From NCBI RefSeq assembly GCF_016916835.1, contig NZ_JAFFIX010000021.1:83758-147757 (forward strand): a stretch of DNA of 64,000 nt, written 5' to 3'. The stretch is from Actinacidiphila bryophytorum (GTDB lineage: Bacteria; Actinomycetota; Actinomycetes; Streptomycetales; Streptomycetaceae). Positions 32,525 through 40,819 of this stretch are shown here, piece by piece (position 1 is the stretch's first letter; every line of letters starts with the position of its first letter). Under the pieces are notes generated by a model. It saw only the letters and a list, made by a program, of their open reading frames with translations, did not search any database and was not told the origin of the DNA. The position numbers and the translations under genes are program-made.

Positions 32525-33268
32525 ATGGCCGAACTCGTCTACCCCCCGGTGATCGGCTTCGCCCGCACGATGTTCAAGGTGCAGGGCCTGCGGTTCGACA
32601 TCCGGGGCACCGAGAACGTGCCGCGCGAGGGCGGCGCCCTGCTGGTCAGCAACCACGTCGGCTACCTGGACTTCGTCTTCTGCGGCCTGACGACGCTGCC
32701 CGCCAAGCGGCTGGTGCGCTTCATGGCCAAGGAGTCGGTCTTCCGCCACAAGGTGTCGGGTCCGCTGATGCGGGCGATGAAGCACATCCCGGTGGACCGC
32801 TCCGACGGCATGCACGCCTATGCGCACGCGCTGGAGGCGCTGCGCAGGGGCGAGATCATCGGGGTCTTCCCCGAGGCGACGATCTCGGAGTCCTTCACGC
32901 TGAAGTCCTTCAAGTCCGGTGCGGCGCGGCTTGCCATGGAGGCCGGCGTCCCGCTGCTGCCGATGGCGCTGTGGGGCAGCCAGCGGCTGTGGACCAAAGG
33001 GCGCCCGCGCAGCCTCGGCAGGACCAGGTTCCCGATCTCGCTGCGGATCGGCGAGCAGATGCGGCCGCACACCGACGAGAAGGCCGGCGCGCTGACCCGG
33101 CGGCTGCGGCTGCGGGTGCAGGAGCTGCTGGAGGACGCGCAGCGTTCGTATCCGGGCCGGCCGGCCGGTCCCGACGACCGGTGGTGGCTGCCCTCGCACC
33201 TGGGCGGCACCGCCCCGACGCCGGAGGCGGCTGCGGAGCGGGACCGCGAGCGGCAGGCGGCCCGCTAG
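32525..33268 (+). CDS. 1-acylglycerol-3-phosphate acyltransferase-like (PlsC family)
   Basis: A 247-residue acyltransferase. The catalytic HX4D is H44-D49 (SNHVGYLDF), and the second motif is GVFPEATISESFTLKSFKSGAARLA. It transfers acyl groups to lysophospholipid or a related acceptor at the membrane. A charged C-terminal tail (GGTAPTPEAAAERDRERQAAR) is outside the fold. The ATG at 32525 has a weak AGGTG upstream. The stop overlaps the convergent transglutaminase-like gene by 4 bp. Confidence 0.9.
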   Translation: MAELVYPPVIGFARTMFKVQGLRFDIRGTENVPREGGALLVSNHVGYLDFVFCGLTTLPAKRLVRFMAKESVFRHKVSGPLMRAMKHIPVDRSDGMHAYAHALEALRRGEIIGVFPEATISESFTLKSFKSGAARLAMEAGVPLLPMALWGSQRLWTKGRPRSLGRTRFPISLRIGEQMRPHTDEKAGALTRRLRLRVQELLEDAQRSYPGRPAGPDDRWWLPSHLGGTAPTPEAAAERDRERQAAR

Positions 33269-33870
33269 GACGCCTCGGGCAGGGCGGTGGGCAGCAGGAT
33301 CCCGGAGCTACTGGGCGCGGCCCGCAGACAGGCCACCACGGCCGGCAGGGGGGCCGCGTAGACCAGCGGGTAGTCGCGCTCCCCCAGCTCCGGGCGCACC
33401 GGGAAGGCCAGCCGTTCGACGTCCAGGCTGAAGCGGGCGTCCACGCCGGGCTTGTTGCCGCGGGCGTCCAGCCGGCTCCACCGGCCGGCGCCGGGCAGCC
33501 GCAGGGCGATCAGGCCGTGCAGTGCGGGGCCCGATCCGTCGTCCTCTGTCAGCCGCTGGTAGCAGAGCCCCGCGGGTATGCCGCGCGAGCGCAGCAGCGC
33601 GGTCAGGGCGTGCGACTTGGCATAGCAGATGCCGTTGCGCTGCTCCAGCACGTCGGAGGCCCGCCAGCTGACCCGCTGGTCTCCCGAGTCGTAGGAGTGC
33701 GGGATCGCGTCGCGGACGTATTCGAAGGCGGCCTCCGCATACTCATGCGCATTGTGGGTGCCTTCGGCCAGCAGGGCCGCGGTCTCCTTGACCACCGGGT
33801 CGTGGTGGTCGATGACGTCGTCGGCGGCGAGATATGCGGAGAGGTCGGGCGTCTCCGGGATCGGTTCCAT
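33265..33870 (-). CDS. Transglutaminase-like cysteine peptidase-fold protein
   Basis: A 201-residue cytosolic protein with the transglutaminase-like triad Cys82 (RNGICYAKSHAL), His118 (PALHGLIAL) and Asp135 (WSRLDARGN). No signal peptide is seen. Such small proteins are hydrolases or amidases of unknown substrate. TAGGGT (33882-33877) ends 6 nt before the ATG, suggesting leaderless transcription. It overlaps the PlsC gene tail by 4 bp on the other strand. Confidence 0.85.
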   Translation of the reverse strand: MEPIPETPDLSAYLAADDVIDHHDPVVKETAALLAEGTHNAHEYAEAAFEYVRDAIPHSYDSGDQRVSWRASDVLEQRNGICYAKSHALTALLRSRGIPAGLCYQRLTEDDGSGPALHGLIALRLPGAGRWSRLDARGNKPGVDARFSLDVERLAFPVRPELGERDYPLVYAAPLPAVVACLRAAPSSSGILLPTALPEAS

Positions 33871-33956
33871 GCTCCGACCCTAGAGAGCCACCGACCCTCC
33901 GATCAATCGATTTACGGGTCCACGTATATATATTCAGAGCCTACTGCGGCCGTGGA

Positions 33957-35069
33957 TCAGGCGCCGGCGGCCATCTCCTCGGCAACTGCCGCGGCGAAGC
34001 CGTCCACGTCGTCCTCCGTCGTGTCGAAGGCGCACATCCAGCGGACCTCGCCGGTCGACTCGTCCCAGAAGTAGAAGCGGTAGCGCTTCTGCAGCCGCTC
34101 GCTGACGTGGCGCGGCAGCATCGCGAAGACCGCGTTGGACTGCACGGGACGCATCACGCGCACCCCGTCGATGCCGCGCACCGCGGCGTCCAGCCTGCGG
34201 GCCATCGCGTTGGCGTGCTCGGCGCTGCGCAGCCACAGGTCGCCGGCCAGCAGCGCCTCGAACTGCACCGACACGAAGCGCATCTTCGACGCCAGCTGCA
34301 TCGACAGCTTGCGCAGGTGCGGCAGCGCGCGCACCCGCTCGGGGCTGAGGACGACCACGCACTCGCCGAGCAGCAGGCCGTTCTTGGTGCCGCCGAAGGA
34401 CAGGATGTCGACGCCGGCCTCGGTGGTGAAGCGGGCGAGCGGCACCCCCAGGCTCGCGGCGGCGTTGGACAGCCGGGCGCCGTCGAGGTGCACGGCCATG
34501 CCGAGCTGGTGGGCGTGGTCGCAGACCGCCTTGATCTCCTCGGGCGTGTAGCAGGTGCCCAGTTCGGTGGTCTGGGTGATCGACACGACCTGCGGCTGCG
34601 CCCTGTGCTCGTCGTCGAAGCCGTACGCCTGCCGGTCGATCAGCTCGGGGGTGAGCTTGCCGTCGGCGGTCGGCACCGTGAGCAGTTTCAGCCCGCCGAC
34701 CCGCTCGGGCGCCCCGCACTCGTCCACGTTGATGTGCGCGGACTCGGCGCAGATCACCGCACCCCAGCGCTCGGTCACCGCCTGCAGCGCCGTCACGTTG
34801 GCGCCGGTGCCGTTGAAGACCGGGAAGACCTCGGCGGTGGGGCCGAAGTGCCGCCGGAAGACCTCCTGGAGGTGCGCGGTGTAGTCGTCGCCGCCGTAGG
34901 CGACCTGGTGGCCGCCGTTGGCGAGGGCGAGGGCGGCCAGCACCTCTGGGTGCACCCCGGCGTAGTTGTCGCTGGCGAAGCCCCGCGCGGCCGGGTCGTG
35001 CCGGCGTACGGCGTCGGTCCGTGCGCCGGCGGGAGGTGCGGGGGTGGTGCTGCGGGTCGGGTCGGTCAC
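33957..35069 (-). CDS. Threonine aldolase family (beta-eliminating lyase)
   Basis: A 370-residue fold-type I PLP enzyme. The PLP Lys is K229 (LSFGGTKNGLL), and the cofactor Asp is D196 (VHLDGARLSNAAASL). ASDNYAGVHPEVLAAL is the usual N-terminal motif. The family cleaves threonine, allo-threonine or related beta-hydroxy amino acids to glycine and an aldehyde. The GTG start overlaps the stop of the upstream SDR gene by 4 nt, so it is the last gene of the DUF6421-SDR-aldolase operon. Confidence 0.9.
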   Translation of the reverse strand: MTDPTRSTTPAPPAGARTDAVRRHDPAARGFASDNYAGVHPEVLAALALANGGHQVAYGGDDYTAHLQEVFRRHFGPTAEVFPVFNGTGANVTALQAVTERWGAVICAESAHINVDECGAPERVGGLKLLTVPTADGKLTPELIDRQAYGFDDEHRAQPQVVSITQTTELGTCYTPEEIKAVCDHAHQLGMAVHLDGARLSNAAASLGVPLARFTTEAGVDILSFGGTKNGLLLGECVVVLSPERVRALPHLRKLSMQLASKMRFVSVQFEALLAGDLWLRSAEHANAMARRLDAAVRGIDGVRVMRPVQSNAVFAMLPRHVSERLQKRYRFYFWDESTGEVRWMCAFDTTEDDVDGFAAAVAEEMAAGA

Positions 35070-35824
35070 GGTTGGGGCGTCAGCCACTGGCGGGTCCCGT
35101 TCACATCGTGGGCGTTGCGGTTCCACTGGCCCGCGATCGCGTCGGCGAGATCGCGCACATCGGTGAAACCGGCGAATTTCGACTGCGGGCGCTCGGCCCG
35201 CAGCCCATCGTGCACCAGGGCCTTGATGACCAGCACGGTGGCCGCCGCAGTGGGTCCCTCGGCGCCGCTGAGCTTGCGGAAGGAGTCGCCGAGCGCGAGC
35301 GTCCAGGCCTCGGCGGCGGCCTTCGCCGCGGCATATGCCGCGTTCCCCGCGGTGGGCCGGCTGGCACCGGCCGCGCTGATCAGCACGTAGCGGCCGCCGG
35401 GGCTGCGCATCAGGCCGTCGTGGAAAGCGAGCGAGGTGTGCTGGACGGTCTGGATCAGCAGCCTGTGCAGGACGTCCCAGTCGGCGAGTTCGGTCTCGGG
35501 GAAGGACGCTGAGCCGCGCCAGCCGCCGACCAGGTGGACCAGGCCGTCGACCCGGCCGTGGTCCTTCTCGATCCGGCCGGCCCAGTCCTGGCTGGCCTCC
35601 AGGTCGAGGAGGTCGACGATCTCGCCGGTGATGTCGGCGCCGCCCGCGTCGTATCGCGCCGCGTCGACGGCCTCCGCCAGGCGCTCGGGGTCGGCGTCCG
35701 CGGCGATCACATGGCCGCCCTCGCGGGCCAGCCGCTGCAGCACCGCCCGGCCGGCCGGTCCGCCGGCGCCCGCCACCGCGATCACCGCTCCGTCAAGACC
35801 GCCCGAATACGTGTCGGTCGTCAT
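35066..35824 (-). CDS. SDR-family NAD(P)-dependent oxidoreductase
   Basis: A 252-residue short-chain dehydrogenase-like protein. The cofactor motif is VIAVAGAGGPAGRAVLQRLA (a variant of TGxxxGxG). The active-site region has ISAAGASRPTAGNAAYAAAKAAAE, with the Tyr/Lys pair YAAAK intact and Ser in ISA. It is translationally coupled to the aldolase gene and follows the DUF6421 gene by 23 bp. Substrate unknown; a hydroxy-amino acid or its keto form would match the next gene. Confidence 0.87.
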   Translation of the reverse strand: MTTDTYSGGLDGAVIAVAGAGGPAGRAVLQRLAREGGHVIAADADPERLAEAVDAARYDAGGADITGEIVDLLDLEASQDWAGRIEKDHGRVDGLVHLVGGWRGSASFPETELADWDVLHRLLIQTVQHTSLAFHDGLMRSPGGRYVLISAAGASRPTAGNAAYAAAKAAAEAWTLALGDSFRKLSGAEGPTAAATVLVIKALVHDGLRAERPQSKFAGFTDVRDLADAIAGQWNRNAHDVNGTRQWLTPQP

Positions 35825-35847
35825 CTCCGCCTCCTCGGCCGCACCGG

Positions 35848-37245
35848 TCACGCGGCGCTCCCTACCGGGCTCTGGCCCGTGATCCCCTTGGTGGAGGCGA
35901 TCACCTCGCGGAGCTTCTTGGCAAGGGCCTCGTAGAACATGCTGAGCGGAAACTCGTCCGGCAGCACGTCGTCCACGAGTTTGCGCGGGGGCAGCGTCAG
36001 GTCCAGGGCGTCCGGCCCCTTGGCCCAGACCGAGCCGGGATGCGGCGAGAGATAGCTTGCGACCAGGTCGTAGGCGGCGAACCAGTGCACAAGCTTGGGG
36101 CGGTCGATCCCGTCCCGGTAGAGGGTCTCGATGTCGGCACAGAGCTGGTTGGTGACCTGCGGTGCGCGTTCCCAGTCGATGTGCAGGGTGTTGTCCGTCC
36201 AGCGTACGGCGTCGTGCTTGTGCAGGTAGGCGAAAAGCAGCTGACCACCGAGTCCGTCGTAGTTGCGGACCCGCTCGCCGGTGACCGGGAAGCGGAAGAG
36301 CCGGTCGAAGAGGATCGCGTACTGCACGCCCAGGCCCATGGGGTGGCCCTCGGCCTGCAGCTTGACCGCCTCGCGGAAGGTGGTCAGGTCGCAGCGCAGC
36401 TCCTCCAGCCCGTACATCCAGAACGGCGCCCGCTGCTTGATCATGAACGGGTCGAACGGCAGGTCGCCGTGGCTGTGGGTGCGGTCGTGGATCATGTCCC
36501 AGAGCACGTACGTCTGCTGTGCCAGCTCCTGGTCCTCGACCAGGCGCGCGGCCTCCGGCGGCAGCTCCAGGCCGAGGGTGTCCACGGCGGCTGCGGTCAC
36601 CGCGCGGAAGCGGGCGGCCTCGCGGTCGCAGAAGATCGCGCCCCAGCTCCAGCGCTCCGGCGGCTTGCGCACGGCGACGGTCTCCGGGAAGAGCACCGCG
36701 GAGTTGGTGTCGTAGCCCGGGGTGAAGTCCTCGAAGGTGATCGGGACGAACTGCGGGTTGTCGTAGCGGGTGCGCTCGAGTTCGGCGAGCCAGTCGGGCC
36801 AGGTCACCCGCAGGGCGACGGCCTCCAGGTTGCGGTCCGGGTTGCCGTTCTGGGTGTACATCGGGAAGACGACCACATGGCGGCGGCCGTCGCGGCGGTC
36901 CGCGGACGGCTGGAAGGCCAGCAGCGAGTCGAGGAAGTCCGGGACGCCGAATCCCTCGTCGGCCCAGCGGCGCAGGTCGGCGGCCAGGGCGCGGTGGTAG
37001 TCGGCGTCGTGCGGCAGCAGGTCGGTGAGCCGGCCGACGGCGTCCACCACCTGGGCCACCGCCTGCTCGGCGTCCGCCCGGGAGGGCGCGCCCTCGGCGT
37101 CGAAGTCGATCGAACCGTCCTTGAGCTGCCAGGGCCTGACGGCCTCGACCGCCTGTTTCAGCGCCGCCCACGCGGGGTGACCGACCACGTCATCGCTGGA
37201 TATCCGGCCGGTACGAGCCGTCGCCGACGAAAGAACTTCACCCAT
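35848..37245 (-). CDS. DUF6421 family protein
   Basis: A 465-residue soluble protein of the DUF6421 type, which I recognise from Streptomyces genomes but whose function is unknown. It contains a His-rich HDRTHSHGDLPFDPFM, and several Trp-rich segments (VTWPDWLAEL, RWSWGAIFCDREAARF). The HxxxHxH could bind a metal. GAGGAG lies 5 nt before ATG 37245. It heads the operon with an SDR and a threonine aldolase, so a metabolic role with those enzymes is likely. Confidence 0.8.
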   Translation of the reverse strand: MGEVLSSATARTGRISSDDVVGHPAWAALKQAVEAVRPWQLKDGSIDFDAEGAPSRADAEQAVAQVVDAVGRLTDLLPHDADYHRALAADLRRWADEGFGVPDFLDSLLAFQPSADRRDGRRHVVVFPMYTQNGNPDRNLEAVALRVTWPDWLAELERTRYDNPQFVPITFEDFTPGYDTNSAVLFPETVAVRKPPERWSWGAIFCDREAARFRAVTAAAVDTLGLELPPEAARLVEDQELAQQTYVLWDMIHDRTHSHGDLPFDPFMIKQRAPFWMYGLEELRCDLTTFREAVKLQAEGHPMGLGVQYAILFDRLFRFPVTGERVRNYDGLGGQLLFAYLHKHDAVRWTDNTLHIDWERAPQVTNQLCADIETLYRDGIDRPKLVHWFAAYDLVASYLSPHPGSVWAKGPDALDLTLPPRKLVDDVLPDEFPLSMFYEALAKKLREVIASTKGITGQSPVGSAA

Positions 37246-37280
37246 GACCGCTCCTCTACAGAAAAATTTGCCGTAGCCAC

Positions 37281-37310
37281 ACCGTATCCATGAGATTGTT
37301 CCCGCTTCAA
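37281..37310 (-). promoter_or_regulatory. Candidate promoter of the DUF6421 operon
   Basis: On the minus strand TTGAAG (37310-37305), 18 bp and TACGGT (37286-37281) predict a start near 37274 and a leader of about 28 nt that contains the GAGGAG ribosome site. Confidence 0.45.
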
Positions 37311-37469
37311 GGGCACCCGAAGCGGATCATCCCGCCCCGTCCCCCTTCTGCGGCTGTTCTTGCGGCCGTTGTCCGGGTATGCGACGTGCACTTCAGTGGC
37401 CCGCCCCGGTGTGCCGACTCGTCACGGAGTGTTCGGCCCCGCGTCGCCCGGGCCGCTTAGGGTGCCGGT

Positions 37470-38138
37470 ATGAGCTTCCTCACCGTCGGTCACCGCGGCG
37501 TCATGGGCGTCGAGCCGGAGAACACCCTGCGGTCCTTCCGCCGCGCCGAGCAGGCAGGCCTGGACCAGGTCGAGCTGGACCTGCACCTGAGCAAGGACGG
37601 CGCGCTGGTGGTGATGCACGACGCGGAGGTGGACAGGACCACCGACGGCAGCGGGCTGATCCGCGACCTCACGCTGGCCGAGATCCGCACGCTGGACGCG
37701 GGCCTCGGCGAGCGGGTGCCGGTCTTCGAGGAGGTGCTCGACGCGGTGGACCGGCCGATCCAGGCGGAGATCAAGGACACCGCCGCGGCCCGCGCGCTCG
37801 CCGACACCCTGCGCGAGCGCGGCGCGACCGGGCGGGTCAGCGTGCTGTCCTTCCACGACGAGGCGCTCGCCGAGATCCACTCGCTGCTGCCGGACATCCC
37901 GACCGTGCTGGTGGCCAGCGTCCTCGGCCCCGACATCGTGCCCCGTGCACAAGCCGTCGGCGCCCGGCTGGTCAGCCTCGACCTGACCCAGCTCAACCTG
38001 GACGTCGTACGCCGCTGCCAGGCCGCAGGCATCGCCGTGATGGCCTGGACCGTGAACACCGCTCAGGACTGGGCGCTGGCCAGGGCGCTGCGGCTGGACG
38101 GCGCGGCGACCGACCTGCCGGCCGAGCCCGCGGCCTGA
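37470..38138 (+). CDS. Glycerophosphodiester phosphodiesterase
   Basis: A 222-residue cytosolic GDPD. The catalytic/metal residues are H8 and R9 (GHRG), E35 and D37 (QVELDLHLSKDG) and H50 (VVMHD); the PENT and late AWTVN motifs are intact. It hydrolyses glycerophosphodiesters to glycerol-3-phosphate and an alcohol. No signal peptide, so it acts in the cytoplasm. TAGGGT (37458-37463) ends 6 nt before ATG 37470, predicting a leaderless message. Confidence 0.92.
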   Translation: MSFLTVGHRGVMGVEPENTLRSFRRAEQAGLDQVELDLHLSKDGALVVMHDAEVDRTTDGSGLIRDLTLAEIRTLDAGLGERVPVFEEVLDAVDRPIQAEIKDTAAARALADTLRERGATGRVSVLSFHDEALAEIHSLLPDIPTVLVASVLGPDIVPRAQAVGARLVSLDLTQLNLDVVRRCQAAGIAVMAWTVNTAQDWALARALRLDGAATDLPAEPAA

Positions 38139-38196
38139 ACAGGCGGGCCGGGCGGGCGGCCGGGGAAGGGGGGAAGGTGGGGAAGGGGACCTGGCG

Positions 38197-38733
38197 TCAG
38201 CCGAGCTTCTTCGTCAGCAGCTCGAACTCCAGATCGTCCCTGGTCGGCAGTCCGAAGCGCTCGTCACCGTAAGGGAAGGCGCTGGTCTGCCCGGTCCTGG
38301 TGTAGCCGCGCCGTTCGTACCAGGCGATCAGGTCCTCGCGGACCGAGATCACCGTCATGTGCATCTCGGCGGCGCCCCACTCGTCGCGGGCGAAACGCTC
38401 CGCCTCCGCGATGATGAGCTTGCCCAGCCCTGCACCCTGCAGCGTGGGGCGCACCGCGAACATCCCGAAGTACGCGTGGTCGCCGCGGTGCTCCAGCTGG
38501 CAGCAGGCCACCAGCTCGCCGTCGGCCTCGACCGCGACCAGCCGGCTGTCGGCCTTCTCTATGACCGCGAGCACCCCCTCGGGGTCGGTGCGCTGCCCCT
38601 GGAGGATGTCCGCCTCGGTCGTCCACCCCGCGCGGCTCGCGTCGCCGCGGTAGGCGGACTCGATGAGCGCGACGAGCGCGGGGACGTCTTCTGCGGTGGC
38701 GGGGCGGAATCCGGGGCCGGCGGCGGTGTCCAT
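38197..38733 (-). CDS. GNAT acetyltransferase
   Basis: A 178-residue N-acetyltransferase. The acetyl-CoA motif is MFAVRPTLQGAGLGKLIIAEAERFA, preceded by the LVACCQLEHRGDHAYFG beta strands and followed by LIAWYERRGYTRTG. Substrate unknown. TAGCCT (38746-38741) ends 7 nt before ATG 38733, suggesting leaderless transcription. Confidence 0.88.
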   Translation of the reverse strand: MDTAAGPGFRPATAEDVPALVALIESAYRGDASRAGWTTEADILQGQRTDPEGVLAVIEKADSRLVAVEADGELVACCQLEHRGDHAYFGMFAVRPTLQGAGLGKLIIAEAERFARDEWGAAEMHMTVISVREDLIAWYERRGYTRTGQTSAFPYGDERFGLPTRDDLEFELLTKKLG

Positions 38734-38758
38734 GGCCGACAGGCTAGCCGAGGGCTTT

Positions 38759-38811
38759 CCGCCGCCGTACGGTGCGGCGGGGACCGGTGTCGCGGCACCG
38801 TACGGCGGCGG
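38759..38811. repeat. 17-bp perfect inverted repeat
   Basis: CCGCCGCCGTACGGTGC (38759-38775) and its exact complement (38795-38811) are 19 bp apart, in the 241-bp gap between the divergent GNAT and DUF5134 genes. It is too far upstream of both starts to be a terminator for either. A regulator site or a cruciform/RNA hairpin in a leader are possible. Confidence 0.6.
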
Positions 38812-38974
38812 ATCCGGGCAGGCGGCGGTCACCTGCGCGGGCAGGCGCGCGCGGCGGGAGCGCACTCCCCCCGTCCACCTCAGTGCGCTCGCGTGTGCGC
38901 CGCCGCGACCGGGCAGGTTGTCCTGGGGCCGCCTTCGCACCGGGCGGTCGTTCGAGTCCGAGGGGGGAGGGGCG

Positions 38975-39517
38975 ATGCACGGACCGCCGCTGGTGGCCTG
39001 GCTGCTCGTGGCGCTCAGCGCCGCCGCGGCGGTCTCGTGCGTGCTGCGCAAGGAGCCGCGCGGCGAGGCGCTGCTCGGCGTGGGCATGGCGGTGATGGCC
39101 GTGCCGCTGTCGGTCTTCGACCCGCCGCGCTGGAGTACGGCGCTGCTCGCCGTCGTCTTCGCCGCCGTCGCCCTGCACGCGCTGCGCCCGTCCCCGCGCC
39201 GGACCTCCCACCGGGTGCACCACTCGGTGTGCGCGGGGGCGATGGTCTACATGTCGGCGGCGATGGCGGCAGCGGGTTCCGCGCACTCCGGCCATGCCGC
39301 CCACACCTCCGCCGGCGCCCCGCTGCTGACCGGGCTGCTGCTGGTCTACTTCGCCGGCTATGTGCTGCGCGCGGGCAGCCGGCTGGCGATGCCGGGCGGC
39401 CCGCACCCGGCCGCGCCGGCCGGCGGGGCGATACCCCTGCGGCACGCCCCCGAGGTGGCGGCGGCGTGCCGGGTGGCGATGGCACTGGCGATGTTCGCGA
39501 TGCTGCTGACCCTGTGA
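38975..39517 (+). CDS. DUF5134 membrane protein
   Basis: A 180-residue membrane protein with about five helices. A mid-region VHHSVCAGAMVYMSAAMAAAG and the following HSGHAAHTS are rich in His, Met and Cys, as in the DUF5134 family, and might bind copper. The ATG at 38975 follows GGGGGGAGGGG closely. It precedes an M56 peptidase gene (39754), a pairing often seen in actinobacteria and suggestive of a joint membrane role such as metal or stress response. Confidence 0.82.
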   Translation: MHGPPLVAWLLVALSAAAAVSCVLRKEPRGEALLGVGMAVMAVPLSVFDPPRWSTALLAVVFAAVALHALRPSPRRTSHRVHHSVCAGAMVYMSAAMAAAGSAHSGHAAHTSAGAPLLTGLLLVYFAGYVLRAGSRLAMPGGPHPAAPAGGAIPLRHAPEVAAACRVAMALAMFAMLLTL

Positions 39518-39652
39518 ACGCGGTGCCGCGCCGGAGAGCGCGGGTGGGCGGGGTGCCGCGAAGGACTTGTCCTGACCCTGTGCCCGCGGCGCCCCGGGCC
39601 TGCCCCCGCCTCCGGTATGCCACTCCCCCGGCACCCGGGCCTGCCGCGGCCT

Positions 39653-39674
39653 GACGTGCCCCGTGGGGCACGTC
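39653..39674. promoter_or_regulatory. 22-bp palindrome upstream of the M56 gene
   Basis: GACGTGCCCCGTGGGGCACG and the following TC form a palindrome with 10-bp perfect arms about a central GT. It lies 80 bp upstream of the M56 start and 136 bp after the DUF5134 stop. It could be an operator or a terminator for DUF5134. Confidence 0.5.
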
Positions 39675-39753
39675 CGCACGGCACTGTGAGGGATGCGTCA
39701 CATCGGGTGCCGGGCGGCCCCGCCGCCGACCGCCCGCTCCTAGGGTGATCGTC

Positions 39754-40695
39754 ATGACGGTCCCGTTCGTGCTGCTGGTCCTGGGCGCACTGACGGCGGC
39801 AATGGCGCCGCGACTGCTCTCCCGTGCCCAGTGGCCGGATCGCGAACCCGTGCTCGCCCTGTGGGTGTGGCAGTGCGTCGTCGCCGCGGTGCTGCTGTGC
39901 TGCCTTTCCGCGCTGGCGCTCACCGCGTCGGCGGCCTGGGCGGCCGTGCGCGGGCATGTGTTCGCCTTCGCACCGCACGGCGTGGTCGACGCATACGGCC
40001 TGTCCGAGTACGGCCGCGGCGCCGGCGCGCTCGCCGTGATGCTCGCACTGGGCGGGCTGTGGACGGTGGCGATGCTCACCCGCGAGGTCAGGGCCGCACG
40101 CGGCAGGCGCCGGCAGCGCAGGGCCGAGCTGCGGCGCCGCTCACCGCGGCTGCCGGGCGAGGAGGTGCCGGCGGGCGAGCGCCTGGTGGTGCTGGAGGAC
40201 CCGCGGTCCGACGCCTGGTGGCTGTCAGGCGCGGAGCCGCAGCTGGTGATCACCACCGCGGCACTCGACCGCCTCAAGGGCCGCCAGCTCGACGCGGTGC
40301 TCGCGCACGAGCAGGGGCACATGCGGGCCAGGCACGATGTGCTGCTGCACTGCGCGGGGGCGCTGGCGGGCGGATTCCCGCAGGTGCCGGTCTTCGCCGC
40401 GTTCCGCGACCAGGTGCACCACCTGGTCGAGCTGGCCGCCGACGACACCGCCTCGCGCCGCTTCGGCCGGCTCACCACCGCCCTGGCCCTGGTGGAACTG
40501 AACGAGGAGCGCGGTGTGTTCGGCCCTGCTCCCGCACCGCTGGCCGCGCTCCCCGGCCGGGTGCACCGGCTGCTCGACCCGGCGCCGCGGCTGCCGCTGG
40601 CCCGCCGGGTGCGGATGAGCGCCTGCGCTCTGCTGGTGCCCGCGGTGCCGCTGCTGATCGCCTTCGGCCCCGGCCTCGGCGCACTGACCTGGTGA
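39754..40695 (+). CDS. M56-family (BlaR1-like) membrane metallopeptidase
   Basis: A 313-residue integral membrane zinc peptidase. Three helices precede a cytoplasmic catalytic domain with HEQGH (VLAHEQGHMRARHDVLL, HEXXH) and a downstream Glu in LVELAADDTASRRFG. It lacks the penicillin-sensing C-terminal domain of BlaR1. Such short M56 proteins usually pair with a BlaI/MecI repressor, but none is seen within 1 kb. TAGGGT (39741-39746) ends 7 nt before ATG 39754, indicating a leaderless mRNA. Confidence 0.88.
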   Translation: MTVPFVLLVLGALTAAMAPRLLSRAQWPDREPVLALWVWQCVVAAVLLCCLSALALTASAAWAAVRGHVFAFAPHGVVDAYGLSEYGRGAGALAVMLALGGLWTVAMLTREVRAARGRRRQRRAELRRRSPRLPGEEVPAGERLVVLEDPRSDAWWLSGAEPQLVITTAALDRLKGRQLDAVLAHEQGHMRARHDVLLHCAGALAGGFPQVPVFAAFRDQVHHLVELAADDTASRRFGRLTTALALVELNEERGVFGPAPAPLAALPGRVHRLLDPAPRLPLARRVRMSACALLVPAVPLLIAFGPGLGALTW

Positions 40696-40819
40696 CGGGA
40701 CCGGCTCTCTCCCGGCGGCCACACCTCGCAGTACCGGCGGTGCAGGCCGCACCATCCGGCGTACGGCCGGTGCGCCGCACGCCGGTCCGCGCAAGGCGAC
40801 GACAGGAAGTGGCGAGGCG

